A stretch of DNA of 64,000 nucleotides, taken from Erinaceus europaeus. Taxonomy: Eukaryota > Chordata > Mammalia > Eulipotyphla > Erinaceidae. The notes under the pieces are model-generated. The model saw only the letters and a program-made list of their open reading frames with translations, did no database searches and was not told where the DNA came from. The DNA is taken from positions 29,784,109 to 29,848,108 of the forward strand of contig NC_080176.1 of NCBI RefSeq assembly GCF_950295315.1, read 5' to 3'. This document shows positions 21,876 to 31,999 of this stretch, one piece after another. The translations under genes and the position numbers were made by a program. Within the stretch, counting starts at the first letter, position 1. Each line of letters begins with the position of its first letter.

Positions 21876-22222
21876 ACTTTTTTTTTTCCCTCCAGGGTTA
21901 TTGCTTGGGCTCAGTGCCTGCACCATGAATCCACTGCTCCTGGAGGCCATCCCCCCCCCCTTTTATTGCCTTTGTTGCAGCCTTGTTGTGGTTATTATTG
22001 TTATTGTTGATGTCCTTCATTGTTGGGTAGGACAGAGAGAAATGGAGAGAGGAGAGGAAGACAGAGAGGGGAAGAGAAAGATAGACACCTGCAGACCTGC
22101 TTTACTGCCTGTGAAGCAACTCTCCTGCAGGGGGGGAGCAGGCAGTTCAAACCAGGATCCTTATGCCAGTCCTTGTGCTTTGTGCCACGTGTGCTTAACC
22201 CGCTGCACCACTGCCCGATCCC
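21876..22222 (-). mobile_element. SINE-A copy
   Basis: Full-length reverse copy with 3' unit (CCTCCAGGGTTATTGCTTGG), a C-run, TTGTTATTGTTGATG and 5' end complement CCACTGCCCGATCCCCC. Short flanking matches (AGTCTA near 21869 and 22226) may be the target duplication. Confidence 0.94.
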
Positions 22223-22365
22223 CCAGAGTCTATTTTTTGAAAGACATACAGATAAATGCTAGCAGTTATCCCCAAATAGATGAGGGCTACTGAGGAGAAA
22301 TACATATATGTATATATTTTCATCTTATACCCTTTTGCACATGGTAATCATATATATATATATAT

Positions 22366-22506
22366 AATTTTATTTATTAGAAAGAGAGAGAAGGGGGAGA
22401 GATAGAATCAGAGCATCACTCTGGCACATGTGATGCTGGGCATAAAACTGGGGGCACCATGCCTGAGTGTGTAATTCCTTATCCACAGTGCTACAATCTC
22501 GGGCCA
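22366..22506 (-). mobile_element. SINE-C copy
   Basis: TTTTATTTATTAGAAAGAGA, GAGCATCACTCTGGCACATG and GTGATGCTGGGCATAAAAC. It is preceded by a short (AT)n run. Confidence 0.78.
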
Positions 22507-22599
22507 CATGGGTTATTCTTGACCATGAACCTTGCTTCCAGTTCCCCAAGACACTCACATTCAGGATCCTGGGACAAGCAGCACAGTGGGGCAGTTAAA

Positions 22600-22740
22600 T
22601 TCCTTCCTCTGGGCTGCAGAGATTAGCAGAGCAAGTGCCTCAGGCTTGCATGTGGAGGTCCCAGGTTTGATTCCTAGTACTACCATAAGCCAGTTCTTGA
22701 GCAGTTCATGAAGCCAAATCTTGAAAGAATAAAACTCATA
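22600..22740 (+). mobile_element. SINE-C copy
   Basis: GTGCCTCAGGCTTGCATGTG, CCAGGTTTGATTCCTAGTAC and ACCATAAGCCAGTTCTTGAG, ending in AAAGAATAAAACTC. Confidence 0.75.
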
Positions 22741-22744
22741 CATT

Positions 22745-22895
22745 GGAGCACTATCCCGGCCTGTTGGAGTACATGAGTTACATACCCAAAGCTCCAGATG
22801 TCACAGGTTCAATCCCAGGAGCCGTCATATGCCAGAGCTCAGCTCAGCAGTGCCCTGGTGCCCTCCTCATATCTCATTTCATGAAAGTAAGTGCA
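22745..22895 (+). mobile_element. SINE-C-like copy
   Basis: TCACAGGTTCAATCCCAGGA, CATATGCCAGAGCTCAGC and CAGTGCCCTGGTGCCC. It abuts the previous copy in the same direction. Confidence 0.7.
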
Positions 22896-22902
22896 TTCAT
22901 TC

Positions 22903-23128
22903 TTTTGCCACCAGGGTTATGCCTGAAGTTTGGTGCCTACATGACTCTACCTCTCTTGGTGGATAGTTTTTTTTGCCCTTTTCAGACAGAAATGAGAGAC
23001 AGAGAGATAAAGAGGGAGAAAGGAGAGACACCACGGCACACCACCACCACTTCTGAAGCTTCCCCCTATAAATGCTCCCATGTGGTGGCCCTGGGCTTGA
23101 GCCCAGGTCCTTACAAGTGGTGACACGC
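22903..23128 (-). mobile_element. SINE copy, long form
   Basis: Starts TTGCCACCAGGGTTATGCCT (the 3' unit complement), then a purine tract and GAGACACCACGGCACACCAC, ending with GGGCTTGAGCCCAGGTCCTT. It combines SINE-A/B end blocks with a variant core. Confidence 0.75.
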
Positions 23129-23129
23129 A

Positions 23130-23199
23130 TATATGTATGTGTGTATGTATGTATGTATGTATGCATGCATGTATGTATATATATATATGTATGTATGTA
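23130..23199. repeat. (TATG)n microsatellite
   Basis: Imperfect TATG/TGCA/TA tandem run of about 70 bases. Adjacent frames rich in Tyr/Val/Cys or His/Ile/Thr are translation artefacts of it. Confidence 0.95.
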
Positions 23200-23209
23200 C
23201 TTCCTTGAT

Positions 23210-23315
23210 GAATATGGAAGAGAGAGAGAAATGGAGCATCACTCAGGAACATACTGTGCTAAGGACTGAACTCAGAAAATCACACTTGCAAATCCTGGGC
23301 TCAACATACTGTTCA
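23210..23315 (-). mobile_element. SINE-C fragment
   Basis: AGAGAGAAATGGAGCATCAC, TCAGGAACATACTGTGC and GGACTGAACTCAGAAAATCA are reverse SINE-C blocks. Confidence 0.6.
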
Positions 23316-23454
23316 TAAAATATGAACAGCTTTTGTGCTGCTTTTCTTTACTGCTCTGCTCCAGTGGGTTAGTGCTGTCCCGTTGGACTTTGGTTCTGTG
23401 TCACTTGCTTTATTTTTTATTTCCTTCTTTCTTTTTTTTTTTTTTTTGCTTATA

Positions 23455-23570
23455 TCAGTTTTTTAAATTAGAAATCTAATATTGATTTACAAAATTATAA
23501 GCTAACACTATCCCCACCACCAGTGTTCTGTGTCTCCATCCCTCTCCAGCAGAAATGTCAATAGTTTCCC
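23455..23570 (-). mobile_element. Old R-like relic
   Basis: ATTGATTTACAAAATTATAA, then CCCCACCACCAGTGTTCTGT and CATCCCTCTCCAGCAG, resembles the reversed 3' end of R. Confidence 0.5.
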
Positions 23571-23580
23571 AGGCCATAGA

Positions 23581-23663
23581 CCTTCCTTTCTTCCTTCCTT
23601 CCTTCCTTCCTTCCTTCCTTCCTTCCTTCCTTCCTCCCTCCCTCCCTCCCTCCCTCCCTCTCC
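23581..23663. repeat. (CTTC)n/(CTCC)n microsatellite
   Basis: About 80 bases of pyrimidine tetranucleotide repeats just before the poly-T of L1-B. Confidence 0.95.
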
Positions 23664-23667
23664 TTTT

Positions 23668-25950
23668 TTAAAAAAAATTTATTATTGAGGAATTAATGTT
23701 TTACATTTGACAGTAAATACAATAGTTTGTACATGCATAACATTTCACAGTTTTGCATATAAAAACACAACCCCCACTAGGTCCTCTGTCATCCTTTTTG
23801 GACCTGTATTCTCACCCACCCACCCCAGAGTCTTTTACTTTGGTGCGATATGCCAACTCCACTTCAGGTTCTACTTGTGTTTTCTCTTCTGATCTTGTTT
23901 TTCAACTTCTGCCTGAGAGTGAGATCATCCCATATTCATCCTTCTGTTTCTGACTTATTTCACTTAACATGATTTCGTCAAGCTACATCCAAGATTGGCT
24001 GAAAACGGTGAAGTCACCATTTTTAATAGCTGAGTAGTATTCCATTGTGTATATATAGCACAGTTTGCTCAGCCACTCATCTGTTGTTGGACACCTGGGT
24101 TGCTTCCAGGTTTTGGTTATTACAAATTGTGCTGCTAAGAACATATGTGTACACAGATCTTTTTGGATGGATGTGTTGGGTTCCTTAGGGTATATCCCCA
24201 GGAAAGGAATTGCAGGATCATAGGGTAGGTCCATTTCTAGCCTTCTAAGAGTTCTCCAGACTGTTCTCCACAGAGTTTGGACCAATTGACATTCCCACCA
24301 GCAGTGCAGGAGGGTTCCTTTGACCCCAAACCTCTCCAGCATTTGCTGCTGCTACCTTTTCTGATGTATGGCATTCTCATAGGAGTGAAGTGGTATCTTG
24401 TTATCTTTATTTGCATTTCTCTGACAATCAAATAATTGGAGCATGGCCTTTTTTCATGGACTTTTGGATGTCTTCTGTGGTGAATATTCTGTCCATGAAC
24501 TCTCTCCATTTTGGGATGGGGTCATTTGTTTCTTGTGGTTGAGTTTGGCCAGCTCTTTATATATTTTGGTTATTAAAATCTTGTCTGATTCTGTGAGGGG
24601 TCTCTTAGTTTGGATAGTAGTTTCTTTTGCTGTGCAGAAGCTGTTTAATTTTCTGTAGGCCCATAGGTTTATACTTGCCTTAGTCTTCTTTGTAATTGGA
24701 TTCATTTCATTGAAGATGTCTTTAAAACTTATGAGGAAAAGAGTTCTGCCAATATTTTCCTCTAAGTAACTGTTTCTGGTCTAACATACAAGTCCTTGAT
24801 CCACTTGGAATTTACTTTTGTATATGGCTCTGGGTAGTATATATATTTTGATGATGTTACTTCTTCCAACCCATGAACATGGAATATATTTCTACTTCTT
24901 TGTGTCTTTTTCAGTTTCCTTGAGTAGTGACTCTTAATTTTTAGTATACAAGTCTTTCACTTCTTTGGTTAGGTTTATTCCTAGATATTTTATTATTGTT
25001 GTTATAGTAAAAGGAATTGATTTATGGATTTCAATTTCTACTAACTTAGTGTTTGCATAGAGGAATGCCACTGACTTTTAAATGTAAATTTTGTAGCCTG
25101 ACACTTTACTGTATTGCCTGATGATTTCCAAAAGCTTCTTTCTGGGTTCCTTAGGTTTTTCTATGTATACTATCACGTCATCTGCAAATTGGGAAAGTTT
25201 AACTTCTTCTATTCCAATCTGTATCCTTTTAATTCCTTACTCCTGCCTGATTGCTATGGCAAGAACTTCCCTCACTCCTGACCAAGAGATAAAGCAGGGT
25301 TGGGGAGAGATAGCACAGTGGCTATGCAAAGAGACTCTCACATGCCAAGGATCCAAATCTCCAGGCTCAATTCAGCTTCTCTGCCAAGTCAGGTAGCACT
25401 GCTGGGCCCTGTGAGTTTCTAAATAAGTCCCATTTATAGTCTGTAGGTTCTGAGGCAGTTATTCACCATGTTCTCATCAGTAGAATGACATGGAAAGGCT
25501 CCCACCACGCAGCCCCACCAGTAGACCACCAAGGTATAGATCTTCTCTTGAGTTTCCTGGTTAGGTCTCTGTTTCCTGATGTCAGCACAGGCTGCTGCTC
25601 CAGCCTCTGATGGACAGTAGCAATGGAGACTCACAGCTGCATTTGGTGAGTCTTAGGGGAGTCCTCTCCTCCCTTCAGCTGTCTTTTTGATGATGAAACA
25701 AACTGAAGGTGGTGCCTCAACTGGTAAACTTCTGGACTGTTACCAGCCACTTAATCTCTCCCTGGGTTCCTCTCTGTCCATGAGCCACACATATATGTGC
25801 TCACTGGTGACTTGGTGGGTTCCTGAAGTCAGTCATTCTAGTTCTACCTTGTTGCAGTCCCAGATGATCTCCTTTGGTACTCCTAGTTGACCTGGGGAGA
25901 GGAGAGGAGAGAAACACAGCTGCTGCTGCTCCATAGGCCCACCTCTGGAA
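23668..25950 (-). mobile_element. L1-B: internally deleted L1 with both ends
   Basis: On the minus strand this copy carries an L1 5'-UTR (about 25950 down to 25275), a reverse transcriptase fragment, the ORF2 C-terminus (frames near 24454-24705, 24237-24509 and 23983-24342) and the 3'-UTR to its poly(A). The 5'-UTR matches 56.77-57.34 kb (CAACTAGGAGTACCAAAGGA; AGTCTCTTTGCATAGCCACT). Near 25262 the 5'-UTR joins ORF2 just after the position of the premature stop in L1-A, so ORF1, the endonuclease and the upstream half of the reverse transcriptase are gone. A second deletion near 24835 removes the segment between the two ORF2 parts. It cannot encode active protein. Confidence 0.88.
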
Positions 25951-25971
25951 ACTTTTTTTTTCTTAAGATCT

Positions 25972-26125
25972 ATAGATGGGCCAACATATAGTTCACTTAG
26001 TGCACTGCCTTGCCATGTGTGGAATTCAGATTAAGCTCAACTCCCATGGTGCTGGAGGAAGCTTTGATACTATGATCTCTCTCTCTCTCTGCCACATTGT
26101 CTCTATTTAAAAAATAAATTTATAT
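25972..26125 (+). mobile_element. SINE-D copy
   Basis: GGGCCAACATATAGTTCACT head, CACTGCCTTGCCATGTGTGG, GGAGGAAGCTTTGATACTAT, CTCT body and an AAAAAATAAATTT tail. Confidence 0.82.
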
Positions 26126-26560
26126 TAGATATTAATGAAACAGAAGAGAGGGGAGGAGAGAAGAGGAGAAGGGGAAGAGGACAAAATAGGAGAGGGAGGG
26201 GAGGAGAGAAGAGGGCAAGAGGAGAGGAGGAAAAGCGGAGGCTAGAGGAGGGAAAGGGAGTAGATGGGAAGGAAGGAGAGGTGAGGGAAAGAGAAAAGAT
26301 GGAAAGGGGAGAAGGGGGAGGCAGAGGGGAGGGAAAGATTTGTGAGGGAAAGAGAGAGAAGGGAAAGGAGATGGAAGGGAAGGGATGGGTGAAGGAATAA
26401 TAAGAGAGAGGGAAAGGGGATGAAAGGGGAAAGAGGGGAGGGGAAGAGAGACCCGGAGCACCACTCTGGCACATGTAGTGCTGGGGATCAAACTCAGAGC
26501 CTCATACTTGAGAGTCTCACACTTTACCCACAGCACTCCCTCACAGGCCTCTGTAGCTTT
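26126..26560 (-). mobile_element. SINE-C copy with giant purine expansion
   Basis: 26440-26560 is a clear reverse SINE-C (GAGCACCACTCTGGCACATG; GGGGATCAAACTCAGAGCC). Its normally short GA tract has grown to about 300 bases. Confidence 0.75.
26146..26450. repeat. Polypurine tract, ~300 bases
   Basis: Almost only A and G on the plus strand, in GGGGA/GAGAG-type units, with rare pyrimidines. Serine/proline/leucine-rich minus-strand frames here are artefacts. Such tracts can form triplex DNA. Confidence 0.9.
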
Positions 26561-26790
26561 ATGCCTTTGCTGATGGAGCTGGAGCAAGAACACCAGCCTG
26601 GAAGGGGCTGAGGAATGAGTGTCTGAAGACCTTAGCATCTGGCCTTGTGGCACAATGTCTAATGCCACTGCTTTCCCTATGACACCACTGCACTGAAGGC
26701 TGATCCAAATTCATAGTTTTCTTGTAAAACTCTGCACACGTCTTCTTCCTGTGTACAAATATTCCTGCTCCCTTCATGTGAAAACCAGTC

Positions 26791-27165
26791 TAAAGACTCT
26801 TCAGAACATTACTAATGGACCTACCATCTGACCCAGCAATTCTTCTCCTAGGCATCTATCCTAGGAACACAAAATCATTTACCTGAAGAGATCTGTGCAC
26901 ACTTATGTCAATGACAGCACTAATTCTAATGGCCCAAGTTTAGAAACTACCCAAGTGTCCAATGACAGCAGTGGCTTAGGAAGTTGGGTCATGTGTAAAG
27001 GATGAAATATGACAGAGTTGTAAGACAGGATGACACCTTCTCTCTTGCCACAACATAGGCAGAACTGGAGGGAATCATGTTAAGTGAAAGAAGTCAGAAG
27101 GATAAGGTTCAATATGGGATCATCTCACTCAGAGATGGGAACCAAGGAACTAGAAAAGAGGCAAT
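26791..27165 (+). mobile_element. Old L1 ORF2 3'-end relic
   Basis: Sense-strand L1 blocks: CCATCTGACCCAGCAATTCT, CCCAAGTGTCCAATGACAGC and GGAATCATGTTAAGTGAAAG (the end of ORF2), then ATATGGGATCATCTCACTCA. Frame is broken. Confidence 0.8.
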
Positions 27166-27224
27166 ACAGGGGACTTGGGGACAGGGGTGAGGGGAGAGGT
27201 AGACTACTGGCTAAGAAGAGTTTG

Positions 27225-27632
27225 GCCCCAAATCTCATCTATTCTATTTTTGCCTTTAGGTTACTGATTATTAAACAATTTTTTTTGTCTTTATATCTTA
27301 CCAGCTTTCAGCCACCAAGTTGCAGATGCAGATACCATAATGCCAACCTGAACTTCCCTGGGCAGACGACCTCACCAATGTGTCCTGGAACCCCACCTCT
27401 CCAGAGCTCTGCCCCACTAGGGAAAGATAGAAACAGGTTAGGGGTATGGATCTACCTGTCAGTGCCCATGTCCAGCAGAGAAGCAATTACAGAAGACAGA
27501 CCTTCCATCTTCTGCACTGCATAGAGATCTTTGGTCCATATTTCCCAGAGGGACAAAGAATATGGAAATTTCCAATGAAGAGGATGGGATATGGAACTCT
27601 GGTAGTGGGAACTGGTAAGATGGATCTTATCT
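27225..27632 (+). mobile_element. R repeat, 3' half
   Basis: CCCCAAATCTCATCTATTCT, TTTCAGCCACCAAGTTGCAG, TGTCCTGGAACCCCACC and GATGGGATATGGAACTCTGG. It lies directly downstream of the L1 ORF2 end at 27165 with only ~60 bases between. Confidence 0.85.
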
Positions 27633-27633
27633 T

Positions 27634-27634
<1 letters not shown>

Positions 27635-27674
<40 letters not shown>

Positions 27675-27710
27675 GGAAGGAAGGAAGGAAGGAAGAAAGG
27701 AAGGAAGGAA
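27635..27710. repeat. (GA)n(GGAA)n microsatellite
   Basis: GA dinucleotides pass into GGAA/AAGG tetranucleotides. A SINE-C-like fragment follows to about 27765. Confidence 0.95.
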
Positions 27711-27839
27711 GCTGAACTTGGGAGCATGAGGTTCTCAGCCCAATCCCCAGCATCACATGTTCTAGTTTTTTTGTTGTTGTTGTTGTTTGTTTGTTTGTTT
27801 TGTTTTTGACTTCTCTCTTTTTCTTCTTCATTCTCTCGC

Positions 27840-28690
27840 ATCAAAAAAAGGAAGGAAGAAAGAGAAACAAGAGTTTGGATGGGTTGTCCAGTGTCCTTAA
27901 ATGGAGGAGGAGGATGGTTTGGTGGAGGGTGATGTGTGCTGAGGCTCAGCTTGGGGAGATGTGAAACTGTAATTAAATGACATCATCCCTGGAATTTTCT
28001 TCACTAAAGTGATATTTTTTTAAAAGCCCTTTTCTGTTCCATGTGGTTCTCCTGCCTGGTGCCTCTCCTCCCTCCCCTACCACCCCGTGTTTTGCTGATG
28101 GCAAATCAATGCCACATTTTTCTTAAACAGCCAGCACTTGGTATTTTACTACCAACCACACGGGCCCCCGCCTTTTAATTACTCCTGCTGAGCCCAGCAC
28201 TATATATAACACTAATGTCTCTGGGACTGCCAGCAATTAAAACCCCAAATAAATAACACTACAAGCTGCAAACCCAGCTAGGCCCCTGCAAGGGCTCGGG
28301 ATGGATGGGAGGCTTTTGTTTTTAATTGCTCCAGTTTCTCTGCAGCCTGGGGGGATGGGAACACCTGATACACAGCTGTTCACCAGAGGGGGGCCTGGGG
28401 TACCATCTCTGTTGTCTGATGTTCTTTCCTTCTCAGGGGTTCCCAGTAAGCTGACAGGGGGCCTTCTCCTGTCTCAGTGCTAACCTCTGTAAAGGGGAGG
28501 TTGTTAGAGAACAAAGCAGGCTCTGTGTTCATCCGTTCATGAATCTGGAACAAGAGGCATGGATTTCTGCCCATTGTTTTTTGTTTTTCTGGCTTGAATA
28601 GAATACCAGGAGGGCAACTCTGATGAATGCTTATTTGATCTATGGAATGTATGCATTTCATACCAGAGATGGGCCCATCCCAGGAAGAAT
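27840..28690. other. Unique sequence, conserved non-coding candidate
   Basis: 27940-28290 is repeat-free with clustered homeodomain-like cores (GTAATTAAATGACATC, CTTTTAATTACTCC, AGCAATTAAAACC), a forkhead-like AAATAAATAACA and a bZIP-like TGACATCA. The rest shows no supported exon. Enhancer function is inference. Confidence 0.42.
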
Positions 28691-28699
28691 GATGATATT

Positions 28700-28900
28700 A
28701 GATTGTTAAAAGTGAGCTATTTTGGGTGCCTATGGAGTAGCAGGGGACTAACTTCACTCTCCCTGATCAACTAGGAAAAGCAACAAATATCACCTGAAAA
28801 CTTAATAAAATATGACCAGTATTTCTTCAGAAACTCACTGAGCCACAGGTGAGTACAGACACGTGTAGCTCCTGGATAAAAAAAAGAAATGAAGTAGAGA
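28700..28900 (+). mobile_element. Diverged L1 5'-UTR relic
   Basis: GATCAACTAGGAAAAGCAAC and ACAGGTGAGTACAGACACG parallel GGATCAACTAGGAATACCAA and CCGGTGAGTACAATCATG in the L1-A 5'-UTR (56.88-56.98 kb), in the same order. Confidence 0.65.
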
Positions 28901-29290
28901 TTCCCAGGACTGAAAAAGCTGATGCCAAAGTGAGAGATTAGGAGCTGAGACCTACCACTTCTGGGTCTGAGTTAAAGCAACAAACAACTGTTTAAAAAAA
29001 AAAGTAAGTTATTTTGTTGACCCTTTTTTTTTCTTTTGAAGAAAAGGGTGGGCAGACTGTGACAACAGCAGCTCCCAGTGCTGGGGTGAATGGGTGCATA
29101 GGTTTTTAGGGAGGGGCCTGAGTCCGAGCACCCAAGCCTGCCTGTCACCCCGTCTTTGGAAGAGCCTGAGGGGAGGGGCGGGCACAAGATGACAAGGTCA
29201 GGGCATCCTGATACTGTAAACACAGGGGGCACATGCTTTGCCACAGTGTCCTTAGGAAGTTCCACCAGTACCAAATCTGTTCTAAAAGGC
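28901..29290. other. Unassigned sequence
   Basis: No clear repeat and no supported gene. It may include more diverged L1 5' sequence. Confidence 0.35.
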
Positions 29291-29536
29291 CAGGGTTCCC
29301 ATTCAATGAAGGAAAGATAGAGAAGGGTGAAAGAGAAATACCAGATGGCTTCACTTATAAGTGGGATCTAGAGCACTGAAATGCATGAATGTGGGGCGTG
29401 GTGGGAAGTATCCAACCCATCTCTAAGACCTTGGGAGAACTAAGGTGGTTGTCCATGGGGGAAGAGAGGGAGTGGACAGAACTTTGGTGGTGTGGAACTA
29501 TGCTTCTTTCATCTTATAAATCATTACTACATCACA
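29291..29536 (+). mobile_element. Old L1 3'-UTR relic
   Basis: TTCACTTATAAGTGGGATCT is the usual start of L1 3'-flanking sequence. The end (AACTTTGGTGGTGTGGAACT, then ATCTTATAAATCATTACTAC) resembles the 3' end of the R family. Confidence 0.6.
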
Positions 29537-29539
29537 GAT

Positions 29540-29585
<46 letters not shown>

Positions 29586-29588
29586 CAG
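29537..29588. repeat. (GATA)n microsatellite
   Basis: About 12 near-perfect units. Confidence 0.96.
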
Positions 29589-29624
29589 ATTGATCAGGGT
29601 TCCTTGGACCCTCTTTCTCTCTCC

Positions 29625-29668
<44 letters not shown>
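29625..29668. repeat. (GT)n microsatellite
   Basis: About 22 GT units, 36 bases after the GATA run. Confidence 0.96.
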
Positions 29669-29669
<1 letters not shown>

Positions 29670-29672
<3 letters not shown>

Positions 29673-29980
29673 TAATCTAATCTATCACCAACAAGTAATT
29701 CTCAGACACCAGCAGGCTGCACAATATTCAGTTTCCAGGAATATGCACCCAGGAACACCAGCAGCTTCCACAGGTTAAAGATTCTATCTCATCTCACAAG
29801 ACTCCCTCTCCTCCATTCCTGGTGCCAGTTACACACCTGGGCTATCACCTGTGTTCCCCCAGCAACTGTTGCCAATCAGACTTTTCCAGGACACAACACA
29901 ATTTTCAGGTTTGATTAATTCACTCAATGGGCACAGAATTCAGGAAGCCTTTTGACACAGTCCAACATTCATTTTTTAAA
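29670..29980. other. Unassigned sequence
   Basis: Repeat-like composition (GGAATATGCACCCAGGAACA, CACCTGGGCTATCACCTGTG), but I cannot place it in a family. No coding signal. Confidence 0.35.
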
Positions 29981-29984
29981 AATA

Positions 29985-30445
29985 TTTATTTATTTATTCC
30001 CTTTTGTTGCCCTTTTTATTTCTGTAGTTATTATTGTTTTTGTTGTTGTATAGGACTGAAAGAAATGGAGAGAAGCCCCATTCCCATAAAGGATTACACC
30101 TTCATTACATAAAACAGCAGCTGTATAAAATAGGTAATAACAAGTTTCTAATGGGTAAGTATGGTCTCATTTTCTTCAATTAAAACAAAATAATGACATA
30201 AGGGATTAATAAGTATTGAGTGTTTCTGTTCAATAAAAATGTGATTGAAGAGTTAAAAAAAAAAGAAATGGAGAGAGGAGGGGAAGACACAGAGGGGGAG
30301 AGAAAGACACCTGCAGACCTGCTTCTCCACTTGTGAAGCGACTTCCCTGCAAATGGGGAGTTGGGGGCTCAAACTCGGATCCTTAGCAGGTCCTTGTGCT
30401 TTGGGCCACGTGTGCTTAACCCACTGCACTACCACCCGACTCACA
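29985..30445 (-). mobile_element. SINE-A copy interrupted by a retrocopy
   Basis: Reverse SINE-A from TTCCCTTTTGTTGCCC to the head complement CACTACCACCCGACTC. It is split at 30073/30264 by a 190-base poly(A)-tailed insert. Confidence 0.9.
30074..30263 (+). pseudogene. 5'-truncated retrocopy of an mRNA 3' end
   Basis: 190 bases, not resembling any SINE, L1 or R copy here, inserted in a SINE-A with the 13-base duplication AGAAATGGAGAGA at 30061-30073 and 30264-30276. A canonical AATAAA (30232-30237) lies 18 bases before a run of about ten A (from 30255). Signal, poly(A) and duplication together are the signature of L1-mediated retroposition of a polyadenylated transcript. Only the 3'-UTR seems captured, and I do not recognise the parent gene. 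Confidence 0.78.
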
Positions 30446-30825
30446 ATCATTCTTTATACTAGAGAGAACTCAGGGACAGCAGATGAAAGTGATTAATTGT
30501 GGGGGAGGGGCAGAACTTCTAGACCCTCTCCAGATGTGATGTACTTCCCCCACCCCACCAAACTTCCCTGCCTTCACCAACTCAGAAGTGCTCTAAGGCC
30601 TCTGGTTTTGGGTTGTTATGATGGTCTCCTAATGGAGCCACAGTTGATAAAGGCATTGAGCTTTGTCATTGGCAACTGAACTCAAGGTCCTCTCACCCCC
30701 TATGTCATTACTTCTTCAGGTCCCTAGTCCCTGTTCTCAGGTGCTTCAACAAGAGCTACCTCATTGGCAAAGGGAGACACCTGGTCACTGGGGAAATCCC
30801 AAGGTTCTGGGGGAGTAGCAAGCCA
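30446..30825. other. Unassigned sequence
   Basis: No SINE landmarks and no supported exon. It may include an old repeat. Confidence 0.35.
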
Positions 30826-30827
30826 GA

Positions 30828-30939
30828 ATCGACTCCCCTGCAGGTGGGGAGCCTGGGGTTCGAACTGGGATCCTTATGCTGGTCCTTGTGCTTTGCACCA
30901 CCTGCGCTTAACCCACTGAGCTACAGCCCGACTCCCAGA
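30828..30939 (-). mobile_element. SINE-A, 5' portion
   Basis: CGACTCCCCTGCAGGTGGGG, GGGGTTCGAACTGGGATCC and CTACAGCCCGACTCCC. The body is missing. Confidence 0.88.
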
Positions 30940-30941
30940 CA

Positions 30942-31070
30942 TATCTATTTATTTAACCAGAGTGATACTCAGCTCTGGCTTGTGGTGGTGCTGGGGACTG
31001 AACCTGGGGCCTCAGAGCCTCAGGCATGAAAGTCTCTTTGCACAACCACTCTGCTCTTTCCCTAGCCTGA
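30942..31070 (-). mobile_element. SINE-C copy
   Basis: TCAGCTCTGGCTTGTGGTGG, GGGGACTGAACCTGGGGCC and GAAAGTCTCTTTGCACAACC. Confidence 0.85.
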
Positions 31071-31345
31071 ACAAGGTGTCTTTTGGTTATCAAAATGACT
31101 AAAATATGCATTCTTCCTAACTTACATCACTGCTGTCGTGAATTATTCTGAAGTGAAACTAGCAGTGTCTTAGAGGAGAGCTGGAGACAGGTTAGGTATC
31201 TGTCCACCCCCTCCAGGGACCACCACCACCTCCTTTGGCAGGGAAAAAGCATAAGAAACATCCAACAAGAAGGTCTGGGTCACCAGACCCTCAGTCTCAC
31301 TCCCCAACTCAAAGGCTTTACAAGCAGCCTTAAGAGCCTTAAATG

Positions 31346-31692
31346 GGGAGTTGGGCGGCAGTGCAGCAGGTTAAGTGCACATGGTGCAAAGTGCAAGGGC
31401 GTGTGTAAGGCTACCGCTTCGAGCCCCCGGCTCCCCACCTGTAGGAGGTTGCTTCACAAGTGGTGAAGCAGGTCTGCAGGTGTCTATCTATCTTTCCTCC
31501 TCTCTGTCTCCCTCTCTTCTCTCCATTTATTTCTGTCCTATCCAAAAAGAAGACAGCTATGACAATAACAACTACAACAAGCACAACAACAGCAAGGGCA
31601 ACAAAATGGAAAAAATGGCCTCCAGGAGCAGTGGATTTGTAGTGCAGGTACTGAGCCCCAGCAATAACCCTGGAGGGAAAAAAAAAAAAGAA
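31346..31692 (+). mobile_element. SINE-A copy
   Basis: GGGCGGCAGTGCAGCAGGTT head, TTCGAGCCCCCGGCTCCCCA, core TTCACAAGTGGTGAAGCAGG and 3' unit CAGGAGCAGTGGATTTGTAG with a poly(A) end. Confidence 0.95.
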
Positions 31693-31724
31693 CCTTAAAC
31701 AGGGGAACAAAAGTCACTATTGTC

Positions 31725-31996
31725 TGCCTGGAGAGACAACTCTCTGGTAGGTAGTACTAAGTGCAAGGACCCAGGTTTAAGCCCCTGGGTCCCCACCTGC
31801 AGATGGATGCTTCACAAGCAGTGAAGCAGGTCGCAGGTGTCTATCTTTTTCTCCCCCTTTATGTATCTATGTCTTCCTCTCCTCTCTCAATTTCTTTCCA
31901 TCCTTTTAATAAAATGGGGGGGGGGGCTGCTAGGAACAGTGGATTTTTAGTGCTGGCTCAGAGCCCCAGAGATAACCCTGGAGGAAAATAAGAAGG
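31725..31996 (+). mobile_element. SINE-A copy with diverged head
   Basis: CCAGGTTTAAGCCCCTGGGT, core CTTCACAAGCAGTGAAGCAG, a G-run, 3' unit AGGAACAGTGGATTTTTAGT. Confidence 0.85.
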
Positions 31997-31999
31997 GAG

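Noticed and set aside
23130..23199. CRISPR-like or satellite array
   Set aside because: Simple tetranucleotide repeat without spacers; the genome is mammalian.
26103..26668. 178-codon minus-strand frame rich in Ser/Pro/Leu
   Set aside because: Lies over the expanded purine tract of a SINE.
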